Source of the DNA: Denitrobacterium detoxificans
GTDB taxonomy: Bacteria > Actinomycetota > Coriobacteriia > Coriobacteriales > Eggerthellaceae
NCBI RefSeq assembly: GCF_015062615.1
Contig: NZ_SUUH01000003.1
Coordinates: 62,001 to 126,000 of the forward strand
DNA length: 64,000 nucleotides
Direction: 5' to 3'
The notes beneath the pieces are model-generated. The model worked only from the letters and a program-made list of their open reading frames with translations. It had not been told where the DNA came from and did no database searches. A program made the position numbers and the translations under genes. Positions 14,145-22,885 of this stretch are shown here, piece by piece (position 1 is the first letter of the stretch; every line of letters begins with the position of its first letter).

Positions 14145-14716
14145 TTTCCTTCGCGAAGGGCGTTCTCGCCGCGAAGCTATCCGACGCCGCCATCATCGAG
14201 GTGGGTGGACTGGGCTATCACGTGGGCATGAGCGCGAATTCGCTTGCTGCGCTGCCCGAAGTGGGTCAGCCCGTGCAAGTGCATACGCATCTACAGGTGC
14301 GCGAAGATGCCCTTACCCTCTTTGGTTTCGTCTCCATAGAGGAAAAGGAACTGTTCGAACGCTTGCTTGGGGTGTCGGGGGTTGGGCCGAAGGTGGCTCT
14401 TGCGGCATTGTCTTCGTTTTCGCCCGAGCAACTTTCGAATGCCATCGTTGCGGGTGACGTAACGGCTGTTTCGCGCATTCCCGGCGTGGGAAAGAAAACG
14501 GCCCAGCGCATCATTCTGGAATTGCAGGGCGTGCTGGCTCAGCCCGCCGAAGCGCCCAAGGCCGCCGCGGCAAGCGGTGCCTACCAGTCGGCGGTGGAAG
14601 ACCTGCTGGCCATGGGCTTCACGTCCGCAGAATCGGAGCTCGCCCTCAAGGGCGCTCCGCAAGATTTGTCCGAGACGAAGCTGCTTCAGTACGCGTTGAA
14701 GCGTTTGGGGGCGTAA
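14141..14716 (+). CDS. ruvA: Holliday junction branch migration protein RuvA
   Basis: 191 aa. Forms the tetramer that clamps the four-way junction and loads RuvB. Visible features: the N-terminal OB fold ('GVLAAKLSDAAIIEVGGLGYHV'-type start, residues about 5-26); two helix-hairpin-helix motifs ('LLGVSGVGPKVALAAL' and 'IPGVGKKTAQRIILEL'); and a C-terminal three-helix domain that contacts RuvB, after an Ala/Pro-rich linker (about 131-147). The start overlaps the ruvC stop by 4 bp. Confidence 0.95.
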   Translation: MISFAKGVLAAKLSDAAIIEVGGLGYHVGMSANSLAALPEVGQPVQVHTHLQVREDALTLFGFVSIEEKELFERLLGVSGVGPKVALAALSSFSPEQLSNAIVAGDVTAVSRIPGVGKKTAQRIILELQGVLAQPAEAPKAAAASGAYQSAVEDLLAMGFTSAESELALKGAPQDLSETKLLQYALKRLGA

Positions 14717-15805
14717 ATGAACGACGGAGTTCGCATCGAGGGCATGGTATACGACGCAAGTTCCGCCTTCGCGCCATCGACTGCCGTGGGTGGGGAAAGC
14801 CCGCGAAACCGCATGGCTTCGGCAGAGCTTCAGGAAGACGACCTGTCCCTCGATCGCAGCCTGCGTCCCCAGAAGCTAGCCGACTACCTGGGGCAAACCA
14901 AGATCAAGGAAAGCCTGGAAATTCTCATTCAGGCTGCTCAGCAGCGTGGCGATGTCGTCGACCATATCTTGTTCTCGGGCCCTCCGGGTCTGGGTAAGAC
15001 CACCCTGGCCACGGTGGTTGCCAACGAAATGGGCGCCAACATTAAAACGACGAGCGGCCCCGCCATCGAGCGTACGGGCGACCTTGCGGCTATCCTTACG
15101 AATCTGGAAGACGGCGACGTGCTGTTCATCGACGAAATTCATCGCATGAACCGCATGGTTGAAGAGGTGCTCTACCCCGCGTTGGAAGATTATGCGCTCG
15201 ATATCGTAGTGGGGAAGGGGCCTGCGGCCCGTTCCATCAGGCTCGATCTGCCTCGCTTCACGCTCATTGGCGCCACTACGCGCACGGGCTTGCTTACCGG
15301 CCCCCTGCGCGATCGCTTTGGCATGGCGTTTCGCTTGAACTATTACACGCCCGAAGAGCTGGCCGATATCGTCATTCGCTCCGCTGCCATTCTCGATGTG
15401 GAAGCCGAACGTGAAGGCGCGCTTGAAATCGCACGCCGTAGCCGTGGTACGCCGCGTTTGGCAAATCGTTTGCTCAAGCGCGTGCGCGACTGGGCGCAGG
15501 TGAAGGGCAGCGGCGTCATCGACGAGGATACCGCGGCTCAGGCGCTCGAATTCTTCGAGGTCGACTCCTTGGGTCTCGACTCGGTCGACAATCGCATACT
15601 CGAATTGCTGTGTCAGCAATTCGGCGGTCGCCCCGTGGGGCTTTCCACACTCGCTTCGGCGCTTTCGGAAGATCCCGATTCCCTGGAAGACGTCTACGAG
15701 CCCTACCTCATGCAGCAGGGGCTGCTCGTACGCACGCCAAAGGGGCGCCAGGCCACGCGGCGCGCGTACGATCATTTGGGCATCTTGCCTCCAGCGGGGC
15801 AGTAG
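14717..15805 (+). CDS. ruvB: Holliday junction branch migration ATPase RuvB
   Basis: 362 aa. AAA+ hexameric motor that pulls DNA through RuvA-bound junctions. Walker A is GPPGLGKT, Walker B is LFIDEIHR, sensor 1 lies in 'LIGATTRTGLL', and the C-terminal winged helix contains 'PVGLSTLASALSED'. The N-terminal extension of about 35 residues before 'RSLRPQKLADYLGQ' is longer than in E. coli but ordinary for actinobacteria. It starts directly after the ruvA stop. Confidence 0.96.
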   Translation: MNDGVRIEGMVYDASSAFAPSTAVGGESPRNRMASAELQEDDLSLDRSLRPQKLADYLGQTKIKESLEILIQAAQQRGDVVDHILFSGPPGLGKTTLATVVANEMGANIKTTSGPAIERTGDLAAILTNLEDGDVLFIDEIHRMNRMVEEVLYPALEDYALDIVVGKGPAARSIRLDLPRFTLIGATTRTGLLTGPLRDRFGMAFRLNYYTPEELADIVIRSAAILDVEAEREGALEIARRSRGTPRLANRLLKRVRDWAQVKGSGVIDEDTAAQALEFFEVDSLGLDSVDNRILELLCQQFGGRPVGLSTLASALSEDPDSLEDVYEPYLMQQGLLVRTPKGRQATRRAYDHLGILPPAGQ

Positions 15806-15849
15806 GCGCGCTAGAATAGGCGTCATACGCACACGGCGAAGGGGTTGCA

Positions 15850-16269
15850 GTGTTTCAGCAAGACTATCTCATGAAGTTGATTATGCAGTTTATCCAGGGC
15901 ATTCAGCGCAGCATGGAACGCGCGAGTAGTGAAAACGACGAAGGTGACCCTGAATCTGCCGCCGATTTGCTGGAAGCCACCATCGGCGTGGCCACGGAAA
16001 TCGACGGGGGCGTGCTGCTGTCCCTCTCGCCCGATTCCATTGCGAGCGTCCTGCAAGTTTCGGGCACCGACCCGGGGGTTGCGGAATACATTGGCCGCAC
16101 CATGTTCCTGGAATCCGACTACCTTGCACGCGCTGGTCGCGCTGAAGATGCCCAGCTTCGCTTGGATCAGGCTCGCGCCCTAGCAGACGCATATGGCTTT
16201 GAGCTTTCGGAAGGCCTGGGTGGCGAGGGTTCCATGCGCCAGTTTTTGCAGCAGGAACAGGCGGAATAG
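15850..16269 (+). CDS. DUF6483 family protein
   Basis: 139 aa from the GTG at 15850, which follows GGGG. The N terminus FQQDYLMKLIMQFIQGIQR is the conserved DUF6483 opening, a membrane-surface or amphipathic helix type. The remainder is all-helical and acidic, with 'YLARAGRAEDAQLRLDQARALA' reading like a single TPR-like helical hairpin. Function unknown. It lies 44 bp after ruvB on the same strand and may be read from the same transcript, although no functional link to recombination is known. Confidence 0.65.
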   Translation: MFQQDYLMKLIMQFIQGIQRSMERASSENDEGDPESAADLLEATIGVATEIDGGVLLSLSPDSIASVLQVSGTDPGVAEYIGRTMFLESDYLARAGRAEDAQLRLDQARALADAYGFELSEGLGGEGSMRQFLQQEQAE

Positions 16270-16304
16270 CCCATACGGACGCGCTTCGGCTCCGTATTCG
16301 GAAA

Positions 16305-16330
16305 AATATTTGCCGCCAACGGCAAATATT
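16305..16330. terminator. Perfect A/T-rich hairpin between DUF6483 and the cold-shock gene
   Basis: AATATTTGCCG / CGGCAAATATT, an 11-bp perfect stem with a CCAA loop. There is no T-run after it. It could end the ruvCAB transcript, or act as an operator or a cold-sensitive RNA element in the csp leader. Confidence 0.5.
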
Positions 16331-16450
16331 CGTCCCAATATTGTTTCTTTAGTGTACAGTTTGCATTTGTAGCGACTGCTACGCTCAACGCGCAGGCCAG
16401 CGCGCTGTGGGAAGTAAATCTCCACAAGGGGATGGATGAAAAGAGGAAAC

Positions 16451-16678
16451 ATGGCCGAAGGTACCGTGAAGTGGTTTGGCGGCAAGACTCCCGAGGGGAA
16501 GACTCGCGGATACGGGTTCATCACGCAGGATGGCGGCGATGATCTGTTCGTCTACTACAAGGAAATCGAAAAGGACAAGCCTGGCTTCAAGACGCTGGAA
16601 GAGGGACAGCGCGTAAGCTTCGACGTGGAGCCCGGCCAGAACGGCAAGATGCAGGCCGTTAACGTCTGCAAGCTGTAA
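16451..16678 (+). CDS. Cold-shock-domain protein
   Basis: 75 aa from the ATG at 16451 (AGAGGAAAC upstream); the in-frame ATG at 16436 is less well placed. Single OB-fold nucleic-acid-binding domain with an RNP1-like 'GYGFITQDGGDDLFV' and the opening 'GTVKWFGG'. The insertion 'KTPEGKTRG' between the first strands is longer than in CspA, and the RNP2 region reads 'DDLFVYYKEIE' instead of the usual VFVH. It probably acts as an RNA chaperone or transcription antiterminator. It has a long leader (over 100 nt), as is usual for cold-shock genes, and its own terminator. Confidence 0.88.
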   Translation: MAEGTVKWFGGKTPEGKTRGYGFITQDGGDDLFVYYKEIEKDKPGFKTLEEGQRVSFDVEPGQNGKMQAVNVCKL

Positions 16679-16730
16679 ATGTCGGCGCCGAGCGCAATGA
16701 AGCCAAATGCGCTCACGTTAACGCATGTGA

Positions 16731-16766
16731 AACGGTGGGGGTATATAATGCCCCTACCGTTTTTTG
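16731..16766 (+). terminator. Terminator of the cold-shock gene
   Basis: AACGGTGGGG (16731-16740) pairs with CCCCTACCGTT (16751-16761) and a run of T follows. The loop contains TATAAT, which may be coincidental or may double as the -10 of the downstream antiporter gene. Confidence 0.75.
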
Positions 16767-16782
16767 TTTAGAGGAGTACTCA

Positions 16783-18354
16783 ATGGAATTTGTCGGAACG
16801 TTTTGGTCGCTCGTACCGCCGATCGTTGCCATCGTCCTGGCGCTCATTACCAAGGAAACGTTTAGCTCGTTGTTCGTGGGCATCCTGGTTGGCGCCATGC
16901 TGCTGGCATCGTTCGATCCCATCAGCACGGTCAACTACATCATTGTCGGTACCGTGGGCGAAGGCGACGATGCCATGAGCGTTGGTTTCCTGAATGCCAT
17001 CAGCGATCCGTGGAATGCGGGCATCTTCGTGTTCCTGGTCATGCTGGGCATTATGGTCGCCTTGGTGAATACCGCAGGCGGCTCGTCTGCATTTGGCGCA
17101 TGGGCTGGCAGGCACATCAAGACGCGTGTGGGTGCCATGCTCGCCACGTTCCTGCTGGGCGTTCTCATCTTCATCGACGATTACTTCAACTGCCTTACGG
17201 TGGGCGCGGTCATGCGCCCCGTCACCGACGAGCAGAAGATTTCCCGTGCGAAGCTGGCCTACATCATCGATTCCACGGCGGCGCCCATCTGCATGATCGC
17301 GCCCATTTCCTCGTGGGCGGCGGCGGTTTCCGCCACGGCGGCCGACCTGGATACCGGCGTTACGGGTATTCAGCTGTTCGTGCAGGCCATTCCCTATAAC
17401 TTCTACTCGCTGCTCACCATCGTATTCGTGGTGGCCATCTGCATCATGGGCTTCGATTACGGTCCCATGGCCAAGGCCGAATTCGAGGCGTATCGCAGCG
17501 GTCAGCTGGGTGCGCTTACCAAGGAAGAGCGCCAGGAAAACGAGCGCGCTTCGTTGCTCGATATGCTCATTCCCGTGCTGCTGCTCATCGTATTCTGCGT
17601 AATTGGCATGCTCTACGTGGGTGGCTTCTGGGATGCCGAATCGGAAGCGTACATGGATCTGTCTGCGGCATTTGGCGGTACCGATGCTTCGGTGGGCTTG
17701 CCTTGGGGTTCGCTCATCGCGCTCATTCTGAGCTTCGTCTACCTGCTGTGCCGTCGTGTTATCGACTTCAAGGGCGCAACCGATTGCTTTATCTCGGGCT
17801 TCCGCGCCATGGTGCCTGCGCTTATGGTGCTCACCTTCGCCCTTACGCTGAAGCTCGCCACGTCGGCCCTGGGCGCCGACGCCTACGTAGCCGGCCTCAT
17901 GGAAGGTGCAGCCGAAGGCCTGTATGCCCTGCTGCCCGCCATCATCTTCCTGGTTGGCCTGGGCCTGGCATTTGCCACGGGCACCAGCTGGGGCACGTTT
18001 GGCATCCTCATCCCCATCGTACTGCCCATCTTCGCCACTGCTCCCGACTTGCTCACCATTGGCATTTCCGCCTGCCTGGCTGGCGCGGTATGCGGCGATC
18101 ATTGCTCGCCCATTTCCGATACCACGGTTATGGCGAGCGCCGGCGCGAACGTCGATCACATCCAGCATGTGTCCACGCAGCTGCCGTATGCACTTTCGGT
18201 TGCGGGCGTTTCGTTCGTCTGCTTCCTGCTTGCCGGCTTCGTGCGCAATTGGGTCATCTGCCTGGCTGTTGGCATTGTGCTGGTCATCGTGATGCTCTTC
18301 GTACTGAAGCGCACCGTTGGCCGCACGGTTACCGCCGAGCCTGCAGCCGAATAG
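16783..18354 (+). CDS. NhaC-family Na+/H+ antiporter
   Basis: 523 aa from the ATG at 16783, with GAGGAG upstream. A polytopic inner-membrane protein of about 11-13 hydrophobic segments. The motifs 'IFIDDYFNCLTVGAVMRPVTD' (around residues 131-151) and 'GDHCSPISDTTVMASAGA' (around 443-460) are typical of the NhaC/ion-transporter superfamily, where the Asp and Ser/Thr residues line the ion path. Substrate could be Na+/H+ exchange or amine/malate-lactate exchange, since NhaC homologues vary. Monocistronic, bounded by terminators on both sides. Confidence 0.9.
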   Translation: MEFVGTFWSLVPPIVAIVLALITKETFSSLFVGILVGAMLLASFDPISTVNYIIVGTVGEGDDAMSVGFLNAISDPWNAGIFVFLVMLGIMVALVNTAGGSSAFGAWAGRHIKTRVGAMLATFLLGVLIFIDDYFNCLTVGAVMRPVTDEQKISRAKLAYIIDSTAAPICMIAPISSWAAAVSATAADLDTGVTGIQLFVQAIPYNFYSLLTIVFVVAICIMGFDYGPMAKAEFEAYRSGQLGALTKEERQENERASLLDMLIPVLLLIVFCVIGMLYVGGFWDAESEAYMDLSAAFGGTDASVGLPWGSLIALILSFVYLLCRRVIDFKGATDCFISGFRAMVPALMVLTFALTLKLATSALGADAYVAGLMEGAAEGLYALLPAIIFLVGLGLAFATGTSWGTFGILIPIVLPIFATAPDLLTIGISACLAGAVCGDHCSPISDTTVMASAGANVDHIQHVSTQLPYALSVAGVSFVCFLLAGFVRNWVICLAVGIVLVIVMLFVLKRTVGRTVTAEPAAE

Positions 18355-18375
18355 CCTCTAGCTGCTAAAACGAAT

Positions 18376-18408
18376 CGAGCCCCAGGCGCTTGCGTCTGGG
18401 GCTCGTTG
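18376..18408. terminator. Bidirectional terminator
   Basis: CGAGCCCCAGGCGC / GCGTCTGGGGCTCG, a 14-bp stem with a single wobble pair and a 2-nt apex. It separates the convergent antiporter and queA genes. Confidence 0.85.
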
Positions 18409-18427
18409 CATGTGGGGGATAAGTGCG

Positions 18428-19504
18428 CTACTGAATGAACATTGCGTCGCCGAAGCTGAGCATGCGGTACTCGCTGTCGATGGCGTGCTTGTATGCGTTC
18501 ATGATGTAGTCGCGGCTGCTGAACGCGCTTACGAGCATCATGAGGGTGCTGCGCGGCACGTGGAAGTTCGTAACCATGGCGTCGACTACGTGGAACGTGC
18601 TCCCGGGCAGCAGGAACAGGCTCGTGTGGGCGGCATCGCGTGCCTTCAGCTCGCCCACTTCGGTATCCCAGGCGCTTTCCAAGCTGCGAACGCTCGTGGT
18701 GCCCACGGCAATCACGCGGTGTCCGTTGGCATGGGCTTCGTTGCATGCGTCCACGACATGCTGCGGCACGGTATAGGTTTCGGTGTGCATGGCATGCGTG
18801 GTGGGGTCTTCCTCTTCCACGATGCGGAAGGTGTCAATGCCCACCTGCAGTTCCACGGTCTCCCAGCGCACGCCCTTCTGCTTCAGGCGCTCGATGAGCT
18901 CGGGCGTGAAGTGCAGGCCCGCAGTGGGTGCGGCAGCCGAAGATTCGCGGCGAGAATAAACGGTCTGGTACATTTCCTCGTCGCCTTCGTAGCCCTTGAT
19001 GTAGGGCGGAAGCGGCGTGTGGCCCACGGCGTGCACGGCCTCATCGAGCGTGGGGTAGGCCTCGGTAGTCAGGTTCACGATGCGTTCGCCCTTGCCGTCT
19101 TCCTTGAAGTCGATGACTTCGGCGGACAGGATGACCTTGCCTTCGGCGTCGGTGAAGTCAACGATCGCGCCGGGCTTCAGGCGCTTGCCCGGCCGTACGA
19201 GCGCTTCCCAGGCAGACGATACGTTGGTGGCGATCTTGCCTGCATGCGGACGCAGCAGGAAGACCTCGGCCGCGCCGCCGGTGCCTCGCTTGGCACCTAA
19301 CAGACGAGCGGGCATCACGCGCGTCTCGTTGGCCACAAACACGTCTCCTGGCTGGGCGTATTCGTAAATGTCGCGGAAGATGCGGTCCTGCAGCTCTCCC
19401 GTCTTGCGGTCCATGACCAGCATGCGGCATTCGTCGCGTACGGGCCAGGGCGCCTGCGCAATGCGCTCTTCGGGAAGTTCGTAATCGAAATCGCTGGTTT
19501 TCAC
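18428..19504 (-). CDS. queA: S-adenosylmethionine:tRNA ribosyltransferase-isomerase QueA
   Basis: 358 aa from the GTG at 19504; this start gives 'VKTSDFDYELPEERIAQ', the standard QueA N terminus. It adds the epoxycyclopentane ring from SAM to preQ1 at tRNA position 34, giving epoxyqueuosine. Family blocks seen: 'DYELPEERIAQAP', 'NETRVMPARLLG', 'AAPTAGLHFT' and 'GTTSVRSLESAW'. The start overlaps the queH stop by 1 nt (TAGTG), so queH and queA are translationally coupled. The next enzyme, epoxyqueuosine reductase, is the adjacent QueH, and Tgt lies 3 kb away, giving the final steps of Q synthesis. Confidence 0.95.
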   Translation of the reverse strand: MKTSDFDYELPEERIAQAPWPVRDECRMLVMDRKTGELQDRIFRDIYEYAQPGDVFVANETRVMPARLLGAKRGTGGAAEVFLLRPHAGKIATNVSSAWEALVRPGKRLKPGAIVDFTDAEGKVILSAEVIDFKEDGKGERIVNLTTEAYPTLDEAVHAVGHTPLPPYIKGYEGDEEMYQTVYSRRESSAAAPTAGLHFTPELIERLKQKGVRWETVELQVGIDTFRIVEEEDPTTHAMHTETYTVPQHVVDACNEAHANGHRVIAVGTTSVRSLESAWDTEVGELKARDAAHTSLFLLPGSTFHVVDAMVTNFHVPRSTLMMLVSAFSSRDYIMNAYKHAIDSEYRMLSFGDAMFIQ

Positions 19505-20277
19505 TATGCCTCTTCGCTTTCTTCGGATGGTATGTGTTGCATGGTTGCATGCTCGGGTTGTGCTTGAGCTGCGGCTTCGGCTTTGGCGGCTGCGCGGGCG
19601 GCATTGCGGGCCGCCTTCTTTGCGCGCTGCTTCGCATCGTATGCCGCGCGTTTGGCGTTGCGCTCGGCGCGTTCGTGGGCTTCGGCTGCCTCGCGCTCTG
19701 CGTTCCGACGTGCGCGTTGGGCTTTGCGGGCCGCGCGTTCGGCATCGGCCTCTGCCTTGGAGTAGGCGCATCCGCAGTAGTTCTGGCGATACATGCCCGC
19801 TTCGCGGCTGCGACGCGTTGCCTCGGGGTAATACGGGCGGAAGTCTTGCCAGATGGGGGTAATGTTCCAGCGGTCGCAGACATCCACGAGCTCCTCGTGG
19901 CAGATGTCGAACAGCTGGTAGGGGCTTACCGCCAGGGTGGTGGACAGGGCTTCGAAGCCGTGCGTTGCCGCATAAGCCGCGGCTTCTTCCAGGCGCATGT
20001 GATAGCACCGGCGGCAGCGTTCCGCGCGGGGGCCGCCCGTAAGCTGGATGACGCCGGCGAATTCGTGCCACGCCGCTGGGTTGTAGGGGAAGTCAACGAC
20101 GGGAATTCCCTCTTCGTTAGCCCAGGTGAGCAGCGTCTGCAGGCGGTGGTCGTATTCCGCGCTCGGCTGTATGTTCGAGTTCGCGAACGCGATGGTGATG
20201 TCATGCCCCTCTTCCAGGAGCAGGCGCACGGGTTCGAGCGAGCATGGTCCGCAGCAAGCGTGTAGCAGTAGTTTCAT
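19504..20277 (-). CDS. queH: Epoxyqueuosine reductase QueH with basic Ala-rich tail
   Basis: 257 aa from the ATG at 20277 (GGAAGGGG upstream). QueH (DUF208) is the non-cobalamin epoxyqueuosine reductase that completes queuosine in tRNA. Visible metal-site cysteines: HACCGPC at residues 6-12, 'CRRCYHMR' in the middle, and 'YRQNYCGC' near residue 175. The core ends there. The remaining 75 residues are an almost pure Ala/Arg/Lys/Glu helix ('ERAARKAQRARRNAEREAAE' and similar), which standard QueH proteins lack. The tail may bind tRNA or form a coiled coil (inference). Confidence 0.92.
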   Translation of the reverse strand: MKLLLHACCGPCSLEPVRLLLEEGHDITIAFANSNIQPSAEYDHRLQTLLTWANEEGIPVVDFPYNPAAWHEFAGVIQLTGGPRAERCRRCYHMRLEEAAAYAATHGFEALSTTLAVSPYQLFDICHEELVDVCDRWNITPIWQDFRPYYPEATRRSREAGMYRQNYCGCAYSKAEADAERAARKAQRARRNAEREAAEAHERAERNAKRAAYDAKQRAKKAARNAARAAAKAEAAAQAQPEHATMQHIPSEESEEA

Positions 20278-20770
20278 GCGAGCCCCTTCCTGTGTGTCGC
20301 GCGCGTTCTTTCCGTTCGCCATACTAGCACGCGCCCTTTGCGCGAACCCGCCCTGCCACAGTATGAGCATGGGTGGGGCAAGTCCTCGCAGGGTGCGTTG
20401 CGGTTATGTGCTTGTCCCTGCCTAGTTCGAATGCATTTTTCCGGAAAAGGACAGTTTGGGGCACATCCAGTCCGTTCTCTCTCGTAAATCTTCCGACCTG
20501 GGGTTATGCCGCAGGTCTCTCCGAGCGTGGTGCATTTTTCCGGAAAAGGACGGGTTTGGGGGTGGCTTCGGCCTGTTCTCGTGCTCCTAAATCTTCCGAC
20601 CTGGGGTTATGCCGCGTGGCACCCCGAGCCCGATGCATTTTTCCGGAAAAGGACAGTTTGGGGTGCCCGAATGTCTGGGGCTCAAAGGATTCCGCAGTTT
20701 TCGCGTGGTTGCTTTGTTCGTGGGCGTACGTGTGCGAGTATCGAATGCGAGATACGGATAAGGGGTGTAT
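20278..20770. other. 493-bp intergenic region with a repeat cluster
   Basis: Lies between divergent queH and the HAD gene. Its centre is filled by the 100-bp repeats described separately. Open frames across it (plus and minus) contain the repeated peptide FFRKRT or its frame variants and are artefacts of the repeats. The last 100 bp, with AGGGG at 20761-20765, is the promoter and leader of the HAD gene. Confidence 0.6.
20432..20663. repeat. Intergenic tandem/interspersed repeat, about 100-bp period
   Basis: Three copies of a 30-bp block beginning TGCATTTTTCCGGAAAAGGA start at 20432, 20531 and 20634 (spacings 99 and 103). Between them are two copies of a 28-bp block beginning TAAATCTTCCGACCTGGGG, at 20485 and 20588. 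The first block contains the perfect 12-bp palindrome TTTTCCGGAAAA. The material between the blocks is diverged. This is too long and too uneven for a CRISPR array; it resembles a REP/MITE-type extragenic element. Confidence 0.85.
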
Positions 20771-21661
20771 ATGCAAGCATTGGCGCCATACGACGCAATA
20801 TTCTTCGACATGGACGGCACGTTGCTGCCCATGCCCGTGCGTCAGTTTCTCGATCGCTATTACGAAATCCTGGAACGCAAGCTGCGCAACGCCGGGAAGG
20901 ATGCCAAGCTCTACATCCATTGCCTCGATCGCGGCATGCATGCCATGAGCAGTCATTCCCCCGAGGAGACCAACGCCGATGCGTTCTGGCGCATGTTTGC
21001 CCAGGCCCACGAAGACGAGGAATGCCCGCTGAACGCTCGCGAGTTGGCGGAAGCGCGCGACTTCTTCTTCGATTTCTACCAGAACGATTTCGACGAATGC
21101 GGGCGCGACATCGTGCCCAACCCGCATGCTGCCGAAGCGGTGCGCATCCTTGCGGAAAAGGGATACCCGCTGTACCTGACCACCATGCCGCTGTTCCCGC
21201 TGGAAGGCGTGCTCGCGCGTCTGCGCTGGGCAAACGTCGACCCGTCGTATTTTGCGCGCATTACGCGCTTCGACAACAGCACGGCGGTGAAGCCCCAGAC
21301 GGCCTACTACTACGAAAACCTGGCCATTGCAGGCGCCGAACCCGGCCGCGTGCTTATGGTGGGAAACAACACCATCGACGACCTGGCTTGCCTGGAAACG
21401 GGCATGGATGCCTATCTGGTCACCGACGACCTCATCAACGATAACGGGTTCGATATCGCCAGCGTGAAGCACGGCACCATGGAAGAGTTCGCCGCTTGGG
21501 CGCGCGAGCTGCCCGTTTGCGAGAGCAAGCGTGCATTGGAAGGCTACCCCGATCGCTCTCCGCTCGATGGCGGCATCAGCATCGCGCATGGGCGCGACGC
21601 CATGCCCCAGCCTTTGTGGGACGAAAACGAACGCATGCGGATTACCACCACGGCTCGCTAG
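20771..21661 (+). CDS. HAD-superfamily hydrolase
   Basis: 296 aa from the ATG at 20771 (AGGGG 5 nt upstream). Motif I is 'FFDMDGTLLPMP', with the nucleophilic and general-acid Asp pair; motif III Lys lies in 'AVKPQTAYYYENL'; motif IV is 'MVGNNTIDDLACLE'. A helical cap domain of about 100 residues lies between motifs I and II, so this is a class I (C1-cap) HAD phosphatase. Substrate unknown; likely a small phosphorylated metabolite. It lies 34 bp before tgt on the same strand. Confidence 0.85.
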   Translation: MQALAPYDAIFFDMDGTLLPMPVRQFLDRYYEILERKLRNAGKDAKLYIHCLDRGMHAMSSHSPEETNADAFWRMFAQAHEDEECPLNARELAEARDFFFDFYQNDFDECGRDIVPNPHAAEAVRILAEKGYPLYLTTMPLFPLEGVLARLRWANVDPSYFARITRFDNSTAVKPQTAYYYENLAIAGAEPGRVLMVGNNTIDDLACLETGMDAYLVTDDLINDNGFDIASVKHGTMEEFAAWARELPVCESKRALEGYPDRSPLDGGISIAHGRDAMPQPLWDENERMRITTTAR

Positions 21662-21695
21662 CCGTTGCAACTAACGGAAGATAAGAAAGAAGACT

Positions 21696-22844
21696 ATGGC
21701 CCTATTTGACGTAACCATTGAGGCGCGCAGCGGCAACGCCCGCGCGCTTACGTTCGAAACGGCGCACGGCACGGTGCGCACGCCCATGTTCATGCCCGTT
21801 GGTACGCATGCCACGGTGAAGGGCATTACCGTCGACGTGCTGCACGAGTTGAAAAGCCAGGTCGTGCTTGCGAATACCTACCATTTGTACATGCGTCCCG
21901 GCGTCGAGATCCTTGAAGAGGCCGGCGGCGTGCAGAAGTTCATGAACTACGACGGCCCCATGCTCACTGACTCGGGCGGGTTCCAGCTGTTCAGTCTGAA
22001 CCACATGATGAAGACCGACAACGATGGTGTGAACTTCAAGGCGCTCGACTACGACGGCAGCAAGCATCGCTGGACGCCCGAGGTCAACATGGACATCCAG
22101 CAGCGTATCGGCGCCGACATCGCCATGCAGCTCGACCAGTGCATTGGCTATCCGGCCGAAAAGCGTGACGTCGCGGCATCCACGAAGCTTTCCTGGGAGT
22201 GGGCCGAGCGCTGCCTGATGGCGCATACGCGCCCCGACCAGGGCCTGTTTGGCATCGAACAGGGCGGCATGCACATGGATTTGCGCCTGGAAAGCGCGAA
22301 GCGTCTGCTGGAAGCAGAAGAGCGCGCCAAGGCGGCGGGCATGCGCGGGTTTGCCGGCTTCGGCATTGGCGGCTATTCCGTGGGCGAAGACCATGAGGTC
22401 ATGTTCGAAACGCTGGGCGAGGCCACGCGTGCGCTTCCGGAAGATCGTCCCCGCTACCTCATGGGTGTGGGCAATCCCACCACGCTCGTGCGCGCCGTGC
22501 GCGAGGGCGTGGACATGTTCGACTGCGTGCTTCCCACGCGTACGGGCCGCATGGGCACGGCGTTTTCCAGCCAGGGTCGCATGAACCTGCGCAACGCAAA
22601 GTACGCGCACGACTTCACGGCGCTCGATCACGAGTGCGATTGCCCTGTGTGCCGCAACTACAGCCGTGCGTACCTGCGTCATCTGGTGAAGCAGAACGAG
22701 ATGCTGGGCGGCATGCTGCTTTCCGAGCACAACCTGTACTTCCTCATCCATCTTATGGAGAAGGCGCGCGAAGCCGTTTTGGCCGATGCGTACGAGGAAT
22801 TCTACGAGGCGTGGATGGCCAGCGCTGGCGCGAACGACTACTAG
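21696..22844 (+). CDS. tgt: tRNA-guanine transglycosylase (queuine tRNA-ribosyltransferase)
   Basis: 382 aa. Exchanges guanine-34 of GUN-anticodon tRNAs (Asp, Asn, His, Tyr) for preQ1. Catalytic motifs: 'MLTDSGGFQLFSL' (general base Asp) and 'MFDCVLPTRTGRMGT' (nucleophilic Asp). The zinc site is 'CDCPVC' with Cys-X-His further on in 'LRHLVKQNEML'. Works with QueA and QueH encoded 2-3 kb upstream on the opposite strand. No preQ1 synthesis genes (queCDE) are in this window, so precursor may come from elsewhere in the genome or from salvage. Confidence 0.96.
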   Translation: MALFDVTIEARSGNARALTFETAHGTVRTPMFMPVGTHATVKGITVDVLHELKSQVVLANTYHLYMRPGVEILEEAGGVQKFMNYDGPMLTDSGGFQLFSLNHMMKTDNDGVNFKALDYDGSKHRWTPEVNMDIQQRIGADIAMQLDQCIGYPAEKRDVAASTKLSWEWAERCLMAHTRPDQGLFGIEQGGMHMDLRLESAKRLLEAEERAKAAGMRGFAGFGIGGYSVGEDHEVMFETLGEATRALPEDRPRYLMGVGNPTTLVRAVREGVDMFDCVLPTRTGRMGTAFSSQGRMNLRNAKYAHDFTALDHECDCPVCRNYSRAYLRHLVKQNEMLGGMLLSEHNLYFLIHLMEKAREAVLADAYEEFYEAWMASAGANDY

Positions 22845-22885
22845 GATCACATCACGCCCTTTCGGCGCGCGTATATGCTACTTCG

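Noticed and set aside
16744..16749. TATAAT as the antiporter promoter
   Set aside because: It lies in the loop of the cold-shock terminator and no good -35 sits 16-18 bp upstream (TTAACG is 20 bp away). It remains possible but was not listed as a promoter.
20432..20663. CRISPR-like array
   Set aside because: Only three repeats with spacings of about 100 bp and partly repeated spacers; no cas genes nearby.
20373..20948. A plus-strand frame of 191 codons through the repeat cluster, with repeated FFRKRT
   Set aside because: The peptide repeat comes from the DNA repeat; the frame runs into the HAD gene in the wrong phase and has no ribosome site.
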